Positions 14,971 through 23,951 of a stretch of 64,000 nucleotides of DNA are shown here, one piece after another (position 1 is the first letter of the stretch; each line of letters starts with the position of its first letter). The stretch spans positions 1 to 64,000 of IMG/VR virus record IMGVR_UViG_3300020438_000008; one strand, given 5' to 3'. The translations under genes were made by a program, and so were the position numbers. Source of the DNA: a virus. The notes beneath the pieces are model-generated. The model ran no database searches. It saw only the letters and a program-made list of their open reading frames with translations, and had not been told where the DNA came from.

Positions 14971-15097
14971 AGAACAGATAACTTGTATGGGAGAAGATGG
15001 AGACCACCCTAAAGTTTATTATACTCTTAAAAAAGGTGAAGCAGTTTGCGGATATTGTAATATCAAATACGTACTAGTTAAGGAGAAAGAAAAATGA
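14942..15097 (+). CDS. CHCC zinc-finger mini-protein (NDUFS6-like)
   Basis: A 51-residue protein. The spacing of Cys15, His22, Cys36 and Cys39 (ITCMGEDGDHPKVYY and VCGYCNIKYV) matches the CHCC zinc finger found in complex I subunit NDUFS6 and in short alphaproteobacterial proteins. AAAGGA precedes the ATG. It overlaps the C-methyltransferase end by 29 nt and the epimerase start by 4 nt (ATGA), so it is translated within the sugar operon. Function in a phage is unknown; zinc delivery or protein binding is possible. It suggests gene uptake from an alphaproteobacterium. Confidence 0.75.
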   Translation: MEQKIVYVTKEQITCMGEDGDHPKVYYTLKKGEAVCGYCNIKYVLVKEKEK

Positions 15098-15987
15098 AAA
15101 TCGCAATAACAGGTGGGGCAGGATATGTTGGTTGTAGATTAAGTGAACAACTATTAAACAACGGACATGAAGTTATTTGTATAGATTGGTTAAAGTATGG
15201 AGTACAACCCATATTAAACATATTAGATAGAAAAGGATTTCATTTACACAAGATAGATATTTGTAGTCCAGAAGTAGAACCTATTCTAAAAAGTGCAGAT
15301 GCAGTAATTCATCTAGCAGGTATTGTAGGCTATCCGTCATGTGAACGTGAGCCTGACTTAGCATATAGAGTTAACGTAGAAGGAACTAATAGAGTTATAG
15401 ATGCTTCTGTAGGTAAACCTTTTGTATATGCAAGTACAGGAAGTGTATACGGTGAACTTGGTAAGACATGTGATGAAACATGTGAGACTAATCCAATTAG
15501 TACATACAGTGTTTATAAACTTGATGGTGAAAAGAAATTAAAAGGAACTGATGCAGTTATACTAAGACCAGCAACTGCATTTGGTGTGAGTAATAGATTA
15601 AGACAAGACTTACTTGTTAATGACTTTACTTACAAAGCAATAGCTGAAAAGAAATTGGTCTTATTTGAAAAGCACTTCAAACGTACTTTCTTAAGCATTA
15701 ACGACTTGGCACGTTCATTCAGATGGGCGTTAGAGAAATACGATATTATGAAAGGCGAGATATGGAATGTCGGTGATGAAACTTTAAATCATACTAAGTT
15801 AGACATTGCACAGATTATTAAAAGCAAAGTCGATTATGAATTAATTATTAACGATGAATTATCTCACGATAAAGATGGCAGAGACTATTTTGTTGACTAT
15901 ACAAAAATTAGAAACATCGGGTTCACTGCTACCGAAACTCTTGAAGATGGTATTGATAGTTTAGTTAAGTTGTATCACGCCGCGTGA
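15094..15987 (+). CDS. NAD-dependent sugar-nucleotide epimerase/dehydratase
   Basis: A 297-residue extended short-chain dehydrogenase. The NAD-binding motif TGGAGYVG lies at residues 6-13, HLAGIVGYPSC at about 72-82, the catalytic Ser/Thr region YASTGSVYG at about 112-120, and the YxxxK pair as YSVYK near 147. It acts on a nucleotide-activated hexose, as a 4-epimerase or 4,6-dehydratase; the exact reaction cannot be told. AAGGAG precedes the start. Its last 13 nt overlap the convergent aminotransferase gene, with no terminator between. Confidence 0.8.
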   Translation: MKIAITGGAGYVGCRLSEQLLNNGHEVICIDWLKYGVQPILNILDRKGFHLHKIDICSPEVEPILKSADAVIHLAGIVGYPSCEREPDLAYRVNVEGTNRVIDASVGKPFVYASTGSVYGELGKTCDETCETNPISTYSVYKLDGEKKLKGTDAVILRPATAFGVSNRLRQDLLVNDFTYKAIAEKKLVLFEKHFKRTFLSINDLARSFRWALEKYDIMKGEIWNVGDETLNHTKLDIAQIIKSKVDYELIINDELSHDKDGRDYFVDYTKIRNIGFTATETLEDGIDSLVKLYHAA

Positions 15988-17048
15988 TTTTTAACAACAC
16001 TTGCAATCTTTTTTACGTCTTCTTCACGTAAATTAAACTGACCAGGTAAATGCAAACCTCTACTTGCTAGTTCGTCTGCTATTGGTGTAGGCGTTCTGTA
16101 CTTTCTATGAAAAGGTTGATTACAAAGACTATCGTATACTGCACGACAACCTATACCTTCTGCACGTAGTTCTTCTACGAGATTATCTCTTTTGCTTACT
16201 AGTATCTCTGGATACGTAGGTGTCTGATGTTCTAAATCTGTAGGGATAAAGTCTACTACTTTCTTTAAATGTTTACGATACCATTTGAATAATTGTTTCT
16301 TGTGTTGTACGATGAATGGTAACTTCTTCATTTGTGGCACACCGAATGATGCTTGTAAGTCTGTGAATTTAAAATTCAATCCCATTACGTTATATACTTC
16401 TCCGACTTTAACTGTTCTGCCAAAGTTTTTTATAGCATGAATTTGTTTACTAATATTCTCATCATTAGTAACTATGCAACCACCTTGTCCTGTAGTAATA
16501 ATCTTTGGTGCACCGAAACTAAATATTCCCATGTCACCCATAGTACCACAGTGTACATCATTGACTGTTTTACTTCCTAATGCTTGTGCAGAGTCTTCGA
16601 TTACAATCTTACCACTCTCTCTTAGAGATTTAATTTTTTCTTCAACGTCTTTAGGATATCTACCATTGATTGCTGATACAAATATAACTCTACAATCTGT
16701 TGGTATCTTATCAAAGTTTATACAGTAATTGAATGGGTCAACATCTACTATTACAGGAACACCGCCCATTAATATTGCACCATTACATGTAGCCGCTTGA
16801 GTATATGCACTTACGGCAAACTTCTCTCCTGGCTTGATATTAGCTATCATAGAAGCACACAGGAGACCCGTAGTAGCACTTGTTACCATGTGTGCATACT
16901 TGGCACCTGTATAGTCACATATAAGAGATTCTAATTCTCTGGTTTTATCGTGTTCCATAATCCACCCACCAGAGTTGACGTAGTTATAAACACTCTCAAT
17001 TTCTTCTTTCCCGTATACGGGATTCATGTGACTATTCTTTGTGAGCAT
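15975..17048 (-). CDS. DegT/DnrJ/EryC1-family sugar aminotransferase
   Basis: A 357-residue PLP enzyme of the sugar aminotransferase family. VTSATTGLLCASM near residue 57 forms the cofactor phosphate pocket, IVIEDSAQALGSK near 153 holds the PLP-ring Asp, and SFGAPKIITTGQGG contains the Schiff-base Lys at about 182. The family usually has SFxxxK with His or Tyr near; here it is SFGAPK. It transfers an amino group from glutamate to a keto-sugar nucleotide, and would pair with the 13371 ketoisomerase. It is the last gene of the minus-strand cluster. Its start overlaps the upstream gene by 17 nt; Met8 is an alternative start. Confidence 0.85.
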   Translation of the reverse strand: MLTKNSHMNPVYGKEEIESVYNYVNSGGWIMEHDKTRELESLICDYTGAKYAHMVTSATTGLLCASMIANIKPGEKFAVSAYTQAATCNGAILMGGVPVIVDVDPFNYCINFDKIPTDCRVIFVSAINGRYPKDVEEKIKSLRESGKIVIEDSAQALGSKTVNDVHCGTMGDMGIFSFGAPKIITTGQGGCIVTNDENISKQIHAIKNFGRTVKVGEVYNVMGLNFKFTDLQASFGVPQMKKLPFIVQHKKQLFKWYRKHLKKVVDFIPTDLEHQTPTYPEILVSKRDNLVEELRAEGIGCRAVYDSLCNQPFHRKYRTPTPIADELASRGLHLPGQFNLREEDVKKIASVVKNHAA

Positions 17049-18018
17049 TTACAAAATTCTCCATCTTATGTTTTACGTGTTCGTAGAAAATCATATTTCC
17101 TTCGATACTTGGATGAACCCAATTAAATAAGCCTTTATCTTCTAATTGCTTCCAGACATCATATTGCTCATGTATGTAATCAATAATGCTTGGCTCAATG
17201 TTATTTTTCTTTATCGTTGAACCTTTCCACGACATTATTGGATTCATAATCAAAGACATAAGTTGTCTAGTACTTTCACCAGGTCTCCAAGTGTATTTAT
17301 CTAAATTGTGAGCCTGCATATGTTTTTCTATGTCTGCTTGTTTGATATAAATCTTCAATGTTTGATGTAAGAAGTCTGCACCTAAATTTGGATTCATACC
17401 TTTGATGCCTGCATGTTCACATAGTATATTCTGCCAACTAGGTTCTAATACTGTAAGATTTTCATATGGTTTAACATCTTCATATGTTATATCTGTATGA
17501 GCGCCTAATATTCCAATCGGTACTTCTAAACTATTCATTGCCTCTAAATCTAAATGTAAAAGTTCGTTTCGTTGTTCTAACCAATCTGGGTTCTTAAAAA
17601 ATCTATCAACCCATGATCCTACATTGATGCCCTTAGTTATTATTTCTGATTCTTGATAAGAGGGCCAACACATCTTTCTTGTTTCTTTTTCGTAATACAA
17701 TCTTGCTATCGGGTCACACATAACCCAAATCACAGGTTTCTTCTTTACTTGATTAGAAATGTTTCCAGATGATAAACATCGTTGTACACAAGTTAAATTA
17801 CCTATACCGTGAGTAGGTAACCATGCATGTCTCTTTTTGCCAAACGTATGATTAAATTCTTCTGCAAACATATCTCCTATGTTTATATCTTTTCCTTCAC
17901 CGTCATTTCCTAAAGGTGTAGAATAACTTTGTACAGCCCAACTAGGACCTATGTAAATAATGTCGTTGTCGTATAGGACATTATCTGATACAAACATGTC
18001 ATGCTTCTTGTGTTCCAT
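17032..18018 (-). CDS. SGNH-like protein of the glycan cluster
   Basis: About 328 residues. IIYIGPSWAVQSY near the N-terminus carries a GxS nucleophile block. The C-terminus has NWVHPSIEGNMIFY, an HPS block with Asn at the place of the usual Asp. PVIWVMCDPIARLYY sits mid-core. It therefore looks like an SGNH esterase or acyltransferase with a modified triad. The start at 18018 (MEHKKHD) leaves a 20-nt overlap with the upstream gene; an ATG at 18054 would give 12 more residues. Probably acylates or deacylates a sugar made by its neighbours. Confidence 0.6.
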   Translation of the reverse strand: MEHKKHDMFVSDNVLYDNDIIYIGPSWAVQSYSTPLGNDGEGKDINIGDMFAEEFNHTFGKKRHAWLPTHGIGNLTCVQRCLSSGNISNQVKKKPVIWVMCDPIARLYYEKETRKMCWPSYQESEIITKGINVGSWVDRFFKNPDWLEQRNELLHLDLEAMNSLEVPIGILGAHTDITYEDVKPYENLTVLEPSWQNILCEHAGIKGMNPNLGADFLHQTLKIYIKQADIEKHMQAHNLDKYTWRPGESTRQLMSLIMNPIMSWKGSTIKKNNIEPSIIDYIHEQYDVWKQLEDKGLFNWVHPSIEGNMIFYEHVKHKMENFVNAHKE

Positions 18019-18904
18019 TATCATAATACCACTTATATGTTTTGGCGAATGCATCTTCCATAGAGTATTTAGGAACCCACCCTAACTCTTTTAAACGTGA
18101 GTTGTCTATCGCTCTGTTTTTAATTCCTTCAGGTCTATCAGTATTGAACCAAAGTTTGCCTTTGTACCCACTGACTTTAATTAATAGTTCAGCTATTTCT
18201 CTAATAGAAATCTCAAAACCACTTGCTACGTTAACTGTATCATACTTGTCGTTGTTTAGAATTATATCCATTGCCTCAACTGCATCTTCAATATAAAGTA
18301 TATCTCTGCTTTGATTACCGGAACCCCATATCTCAATACTGTCTGAATTGTTTTTACATGCATCGACAAACTTTTGCATTAATGCACCTATGACATGTGC
18401 ATGTTCTCCTACTCTATCGTGTGGTCCAAACATGTTTGTATTGATTGCAGTACGCCAATGTGTATCATACTTTTCATTACTTGCTCTACATTGATACATA
18501 CCCATTAGCTTAGGCAAAGCAGTTGGGAAGTAAGTAGAGTACGGTTCGCCTTGTAGTAACTGAGTTTCTTTATATGGTTGTTCGCCAATCTCAGGATAAC
18601 TACATGTGCTTCCTTGTAGTAATACTCTATCTGTTCTTGCAAAACGACACGCCTCAAATATATTATTTTGAATTGTTAAGTTCTTAATCATTAACTCAAA
18701 ACTCTTATCTAAGTCTTCTTGTAAGCCACCTACAGTAGCCGCATTTATAACTACGTGTGTGGGCTTCTTTATATGTATGTCTTGTTTAGTTGAGATACGT
18801 GACGTATAGTTTGCATTTTGAGTATTGCCTCCTTCTGCATCAGGTATTAGTTTCTTATACCACGTTCCTACTAGTCCTCTATCTCCTGCTATATAGTATT
18901 TCAT
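17999..18904 (-). CDS. GDP-fucose-synthase-like SDR lacking the catalytic Tyr
   Basis: A 301-residue protein closest in pattern to GDP-4-keto-6-deoxymannose epimerase/reductase (Fcl). It has IAGDRGLVG (residues 5-13), NAATVGG (about 54-60), LLQGSTCSYPE (about 95-105), NTNMFGPHD, IWGSGNQSRDILYIEDAVEA and DRPEGIKNRAIDN. The expected YxxxK reads TALPK, so Thr stands where Tyr normally donates a proton, while a Tyr lies three residues earlier (YFPTALPK). The reaction may be altered, or that Tyr may stand in. It overlaps the upstream gene by 4 nt and the downstream one by 20. Confidence 0.75.
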   Translation of the reverse strand: MKYYIAGDRGLVGTWYKKLIPDAEGGNTQNANYTSRISTKQDIHIKKPTHVVINAATVGGLQEDLDKSFELMIKNLTIQNNIFEACRFARTDRVLLQGSTCSYPEIGEQPYKETQLLQGEPYSTYFPTALPKLMGMYQCRASNEKYDTHWRTAINTNMFGPHDRVGEHAHVIGALMQKFVDACKNNSDSIEIWGSGNQSRDILYIEDAVEAMDIILNNDKYDTVNVASGFEISIREIAELLIKVSGYKGKLWFNTDRPEGIKNRAIDNSRLKELGWVPKYSMEDAFAKTYKWYYDNGTQEA

Positions 18905-21516
18905 TCATTCTTTTCCTTATGAATAATAAAGTAATTATTCATTTCTAAAGTTGGACAATGTTTAGTTGACTGAGGCTTCTGATGTCCTCTATGTTCGCTT
19001 TGCCATGTCGCAACGGTGCCTTGTTCATTTCTAAATCCATCAAACGATGAGTAAGCATATGGGAACGGTTGTATGACTGCACTGCCGCCAACCTTGAGTT
19101 GACTCATAATACACTTTGTAAAATAATGTATGTCATTAACATCATACGGTGCAAAGAATGTATTAGTATCTTTATTCTTGTCTACTACTTGCCATGCCTG
19201 TGATATGTTTCCATTTAGTAGTCTTACAATTTTATCTGTTTTCCAGAATACGTTTGACATATTCATAAGTATTATATCATATCTTTCCGCAGAATCAAAG
19301 TCTTTTCCGTACATATTGTCGCTATTGTCTAACAAATCAAAAGGAGTCTGAGGCTCAATATGTATATCTGCTGGTTCTGTTATACCTAATGTCTTCCAAA
19401 TAAGTTTAAGTTCATCAAGCGAATCACCTGCTTCTTTGTATGAGTTAGTAGAATGTACATTTGTAAATCCTTGACTTTTTAAGAAGTGAGGCATAAATCC
19501 AAAGTGTGTTCCTATATCAAGTATCTTAATATCTTTAGGTGCATAGTTTAATCCTAAGTTATCAAGTATCATACTATGATTAACCCAATATGCAGACTCT
19601 AAAGATGACTCTAGGTATTGTGAATGTCTTTTTAGTTTCTTAGTTAATACTTTGTATTCTTTTTTATAAACGTCTTTGAATGTATCAAAGTATTGTTCAA
19701 ACCCTACACCTATCTTTGCGATGTTGTGTGGTTTTCTAAATCTCCAAGAACCATATTCATTATACATTGTCCAATCCCATTTATAGTTTTCATCTACGAA
19801 TAAAATTTCTTCTGGAGTTAATTGACGTGGAGTATGTATTTCTTCTTCGTATAATATATCTGCGATGCGCCTTCCTGAATCTCTGTGACCAAAATCATCG
19901 TTCCAATCTTTGCATCTTGCATAATAACCTTCACGATGTATGTCGTCCATATCAATAGTATAACAAACATTTAGGTCATACATGTAACCAGTCTGTTCTA
20001 ACAAGTCATTATTAACATCATCATTGTTTTCTAAGTAACTTGCGTATCTTTTATGAGGGTGTCTTGTAATCGCAATAGCTGGTATTTTAGATACGTTATC
20101 TAAATTATTTTTATCAACTAATCTATATGCAAGTCTAGGTGCAACTTTGTTTTTTATTGCACCGTCTAAATTTCCTGCTATAGGTATAATTATTGTATTT
20201 GTGTTTTCACTATACCATACATATTTTGTCTTTTCTCTTTTAACTTCTTCATCATCTGCTTTGTCTTCTAATTGAGGTTTGTAGTCTAATAAACTCAAAG
20301 ACTTGAATGCATCTTTGTATACACTAGGTGTATATACATTTTTATAATGATTGTAGTTGTGTTCTAATATTTCTTGTAATTCTTTACTGTATGTTATTCC
20401 ATTCTTTACGTCAACTGTATCTACAATTTCTTTTACAACATCAGTTATAGCATCTATTCTTTCTTCGTAAGCTAATTCATCATAGCTTTCATCCCAAAAT
20501 TTATCAAACGTTTTGAACCCTAAGTTTTTTATATTTCTTAAATACTTTCTATCACCTACTATAATGAAAGGTTTCTTACATAGTATTGCTTGTGAAAGTT
20601 TTTCACTTATCGAAACATACTCATCACTGTGCGTAAACTCTGTAATTAGTTCTACGTATGTTCTCTTTCTATATGGAAGTAATTCTTCTATTCTGTTTAA
20701 AGATGAACTTGCTAACCATTCGTCCCTCTGACAATTCATACTATATGGCAATTCTGTTTTATAATAATCCCATAATATTTTATTAGCCATATCTTTATTA
20801 TATACATCTGGTACTCTGCCGTATATTGCATTTACATCACTATCATATAGAGGATCACCTTCTCCTCTATTATTTGTACCAAGAAAACTAAAGTAGAAAT
20901 TATCTTTTATATTAACTTTCTTTTCTAACAACTTACTTAAAGTGTCAAGTCGATGTGGTCTAATTCTTTTATTAAGAAATAGAACGTGTTTGTTTGTTAA
21001 CTCATCTTCTGAAAATTCCCATTTTTCGTGATACTCATTTGATACTTTGTTTTCTTCGTAATCTGAAAATCTTAAAGTACTAGATGAAACAGTCAAGTAA
21101 TCTATTGATCCTTTTGGTTTTAGATGTTCATACATAGACCAATACTTTACATTCTTTGCATATGATTTAGTAGAATAAAACTTATCTATCTTCTCATAGT
21201 AACTAAATGGTATAAGTTCTGCACCCATATCGAATACAATACAAGTATTACCTTGCTCTAAATCTTTTGTGATAGACTTGTCGTTCAATACTTCATCGAT
21301 TAGTTTATCAGTAAGAGTTAAGTAATCATACCCATCAAATTCATCTTCATCAAAATACTTACATGCTATCCAAGGAGAAACAAAATAATATTTTTCAAAC
21401 CTAACAGTAGGGTGTAACTCATCAACAAAGTTTTGATATAAGTCATAATGCTGAGGTTCGCCATGTATAGTTTTGATTAAAGGTGAACGATTTATTATCC
21501 ATTTATTATAGTACAT
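18901..21516 (-). CDS. Tri-domain glycosyltransferase / sulfotransferase-like / methyltransferase
   Basis: An 871-residue fusion. Residues about 1-400 look like an exostosin- or GT-B-type glycosyltransferase (LFLNKRIRPHRLDTLSKL, then SEKLSQAILCKKPFIIVGD). Residues about 440-610 resemble a Sulfotransfer_2 domain: AITRHPHKRYASYLEN at about 480-495 is the 3'-phosphate PAPS motif, but the 5' loop (IIIPIAGNLDG) lacks the usual Lys. Residues about 655-871 are a class I SAM methyltransferase (IKILDIGTHFGFMPHFL at about 660). It could build, sulfate and methylate one glycan on one chain. It sits between the Fcl-like and radical SAM genes, overlapping or abutting both. Confidence 0.65.
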   Translation of the reverse strand: MYYNKWIINRSPLIKTIHGEPQHYDLYQNFVDELHPTVRFEKYYFVSPWIACKYFDEDEFDGYDYLTLTDKLIDEVLNDKSITKDLEQGNTCIVFDMGAELIPFSYYEKIDKFYSTKSYAKNVKYWSMYEHLKPKGSIDYLTVSSSTLRFSDYEENKVSNEYHEKWEFSEDELTNKHVLFLNKRIRPHRLDTLSKLLEKKVNIKDNFYFSFLGTNNRGEGDPLYDSDVNAIYGRVPDVYNKDMANKILWDYYKTELPYSMNCQRDEWLASSSLNRIEELLPYRKRTYVELITEFTHSDEYVSISEKLSQAILCKKPFIIVGDRKYLRNIKNLGFKTFDKFWDESYDELAYEERIDAITDVVKEIVDTVDVKNGITYSKELQEILEHNYNHYKNVYTPSVYKDAFKSLSLLDYKPQLEDKADDEEVKREKTKYVWYSENTNTIIIPIAGNLDGAIKNKVAPRLAYRLVDKNNLDNVSKIPAIAITRHPHKRYASYLENNDDVNNDLLEQTGYMYDLNVCYTIDMDDIHREGYYARCKDWNDDFGHRDSGRRIADILYEEEIHTPRQLTPEEILFVDENYKWDWTMYNEYGSWRFRKPHNIAKIGVGFEQYFDTFKDVYKKEYKVLTKKLKRHSQYLESSLESAYWVNHSMILDNLGLNYAPKDIKILDIGTHFGFMPHFLKSQGFTNVHSTNSYKEAGDSLDELKLIWKTLGITEPADIHIEPQTPFDLLDNSDNMYGKDFDSAERYDIILMNMSNVFWKTDKIVRLLNGNISQAWQVVDKNKDTNTFFAPYDVNDIHYFTKCIMSQLKVGGSAVIQPFPYAYSSFDGFRNEQGTVATWQSEHRGHQKPQSTKHCPTLEMNNYFIIHKEKNE

Positions 21517-22763
21517 TAAATCAGACTCCTTTCTGCTTTAATACTATCTTTAGTTTTCTTAAATTCATGATTAGTTTTCTTTCCACAAAATATTGAACAT
21601 GTTATTAATCGTTTATCTCTGATATCACGACTTTTAAAATTATCTGGCCATCTGCCTTGAAACATTGGACCGTTTATTATATCTTTCAAACTATTATATT
21701 CCAAACTTATATTTCTTGTACCATATGAGTTAATGAAATCTTGCAACTGTGAAACTTCATATGAACTAGGATTAGCATAGTATTTACTTGCAGTAAAACA
21801 ACAAGGAAAAACTAAACCATCGTGACCTATAAAAATACCCTTTCTAGGTATAGCAACACAATGAATATCTGTTTGACCTAATTCTATTTCATGAGGAGAT
21901 AATGTTCTTTTGTTATCTATAATTTGTTTATCCATTCTGGGTTTCCAGAATGCTTTTGGATCATTAAATTTTTTAGCTAACTCATCTGGTTCAATCGATT
22001 GTTCTTCTGACTTAGTAAAGCCTGCATCTTTTAAGTATAGTTTAATTTCATTAGTATTTAAACTCTTATCTTGTTGTTCTATAAAGTAATCTAATTGACC
22101 ATCATCTTTTAATACTTTCATCCAACTATTATATTTTCTACCATCTTCTGTAATAGGTTGATTAACAAATCCTAATGCCTCTTTAGCAAAGAACTGTAGC
22201 AACCCTATATCTACTGCTAGTTGTTTTGCTTCTTCGACTTGATGTTGGTTGTGCTTAAATACAAGAAACTCCCATTTGCCTCTGCCACCCGCTTTAACAA
22301 ACCACTTCATTGCATTCATTATCTTTTTCCAGTGAGTTCCTCTTCTGTAAATATGATTTGTATCTTCAAGACCATCTACACTAAAAGTTAAAATACATCC
22401 TTCATCACTAAACAACTTTCCTAATTCAGTCCAAAATTCTTCATTTCTACCACTAGCATTAGTATTCATTGTTACGTATATTTTAGGATTTATACTTTTT
22501 ATATATTTTAATATATTAACTAATTCTGGATTAGTCATTGCATCGCCGTAGTTTCCGCATAATTGTAAACCATATAACTGAGCGATAAATTCATTTGGCA
22601 ACCAAGATTTTAATCTATCTAGTGTTAGATATGTTTCTTTATAAGAAGTATTCTTTGGTCCTCCTTGTTGTCTACGATTGCATATAGGACATTTGGCATT
22701 ACAAAGACTGCTCATTTCTAAGTCTAAGTGTAGTATATCTTTGTAAAGATAAAGTAAAGACAT
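21516..22763 (-). CDS. Radical SAM protein with C-terminal SPASM-like Cys
   Basis: A 415-residue radical SAM enzyme. The 4Fe-4S motif is CNAKCPIC (Cys21, Cys25, Cys28) at the very N-terminus. LQLCGNYGDAMTNPEL stands for the GGEP strand, and TFSVDGLEDTNHIYRRGTHW follows. C-terminal Cys lie in DGLVFPCCFTAS and LITCSIFCGKK, as in SPASM or twitch auxiliary-cluster domains. Such enzymes modify peptides or sugars by radical chemistry. It differs from the four other radical SAM proteins here, which carry their extra Cys at the N-terminus. It overlaps both neighbours by 1 nt. Confidence 0.8.
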   Translation of the reverse strand: MSLLYLYKDILHLDLEMSSLCNAKCPICNRRQQGGPKNTSYKETYLTLDRLKSWLPNEFIAQLYGLQLCGNYGDAMTNPELVNILKYIKSINPKIYVTMNTNASGRNEEFWTELGKLFSDEGCILTFSVDGLEDTNHIYRRGTHWKKIMNAMKWFVKAGGRGKWEFLVFKHNQHQVEEAKQLAVDIGLLQFFAKEALGFVNQPITEDGRKYNSWMKVLKDDGQLDYFIEQQDKSLNTNEIKLYLKDAGFTKSEEQSIEPDELAKKFNDPKAFWKPRMDKQIIDNKRTLSPHEIELGQTDIHCVAIPRKGIFIGHDGLVFPCCFTASKYYANPSSYEVSQLQDFINSYGTRNISLEYNSLKDIINGPMFQGRWPDNFKSRDIRDKRLITCSIFCGKKTNHEFKKTKDSIKAERSLI

Positions 22764-23950
22764 TAGAAATACTCCCTAAACTCAGGTAAATAATCTTTTA
22801 TGTCCTGCTTTCTTATTTCATCTAAGTTCTTAGTATACTCAATCGCTTTTTGCCATTTATCTTTTCTATCAGGACCACTAAACATTTTTTCAAATTCTCT
22901 TAGCTTCCAACTTTCAAACACGTTAGAAAATTTCTTATGTATTCTATCTCTCATTTCTTTTGGTAATACTGCTGGAGATAATATATCTGGGTCGTATACA
23001 TAATTGTGATGTACCCATACTCCATGTTGTCTATGAAAGAAATTATAAAAATCACCTAGTGTAGAGTAGTTCATCCATGATACAGTCTGTGTTACATCAA
23101 TCTCAAAGCCTTCTTCTTTCAGTCTTAAGAAGTTTTTAATAACTGAATCCCATTGTGTGGGATATCTTATGTAATGATTTCTATCTTCTAAATCATCTAT
23201 GCTACAACTTACTTTCACATGGTCAAACTTTTTCCACAGGTCTATAACTTTGTCATTCATGTTTGTCATGTTAATATTATACCAAAGTTTTATATCTGTT
23301 TTTCCTAAATCTACTAGTCTTTCTAAAAATCTAAAGTGTTCTTTAATGAGTGTTGGTTCGCCACCATTAATATAAAATGTTTTTACTCTGTCACAATGTT
23401 GTAATAAGTCTTCCCAAAATCCATCACGCTCAGGCCATCTAAAGCCTTCCATCGTATCGTATGTTGTTAACTTAAATGTAGTTTTCTTTTGTAGAGCATC
23501 GTAATCATTTCTCCACTTACTTGAACTTGCTGGATTACATGTACGACATGCTACATTGCATACATTACCTAATCTTAATTCAACAAACTCTAGCTGAACA
23601 TCTTTCATGAAGCCATCGCTATCAGTGGCTTCCCTAGCAACTTCTACAGTGTACTCAGAATAGTTTTTGATTTCTTCTGTTCTTTTAGAAGACATGCCTT
23701 TAGCTTCTTCGGCATAACAACGAATACATGCTTTAGGTTTTTTACCCTCTAACACTTCTAGTCTTGCTTTCTTATAGCTTTTGCTATTCATTGTATCAAA
23801 CACGGTGTCACGGTTTAGATTATAAAATCTATCACCATCACGTGAACTACTCAACGAATTACGATGGTCAGCAACACAACAATGTGTTACCCCACCATGC
23901 GGGTGCGTTGCAAGGTGTTGAAATAATAATGGACAAAAAGTATCGCTCAC
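22763..23950 (-). CDS. Twitch-domain radical SAM protein
   Basis: A 395-residue protein. The radical SAM motif is CNVACRTC (Cys131, Cys135, Cys138), followed by TFYINGGEPTLIKEH (GGEP SAM-binding motif) and SCSIDDLEDRNHYIRYPTQW. An N-terminal extension has Cys6 (DTFCPLLF), Cys24-Cys25 (THCCVAD), Cys75 and Cys78 (ACIRCYAEE), which would bind a second iron-sulfur cluster ahead of the core. This build occurs in phage and marine bacterial proteins called twitch-domain radical SAM. Substrate unknown. Confidence 0.8.
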   Translation of the reverse strand: MSDTFCPLLFQHLATHPHGGVTHCCVADHRNSLSSSRDGDRFYNLNRDTVFDTMNSKSYKKARLEVLEGKKPKACIRCYAEEAKGMSSKRTEEIKNYSEYTVEVAREATDSDGFMKDVQLEFVELRLGNVCNVACRTCNPASSSKWRNDYDALQKKTTFKLTTYDTMEGFRWPERDGFWEDLLQHCDRVKTFYINGGEPTLIKEHFRFLERLVDLGKTDIKLWYNINMTNMNDKVIDLWKKFDHVKVSCSIDDLEDRNHYIRYPTQWDSVIKNFLRLKEEGFEIDVTQTVSWMNYSTLGDFYNFFHRQHGVWVHHNYVYDPDILSPAVLPKEMRDRIHKKFSNVFESWKLREFEKMFSGPDRKDKWQKAIEYTKNLDEIRKQDIKDYLPEFREYF

Positions 23951-23951
23951 G

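Noticed and set aside
17294-17300. Internal ATAAATA box on the minus strand inside an SGNH gene
   Set aside because: It is mid-gene, about 250 nt from the next start, and a 7-base AT-rich word is expected by chance in this genome.
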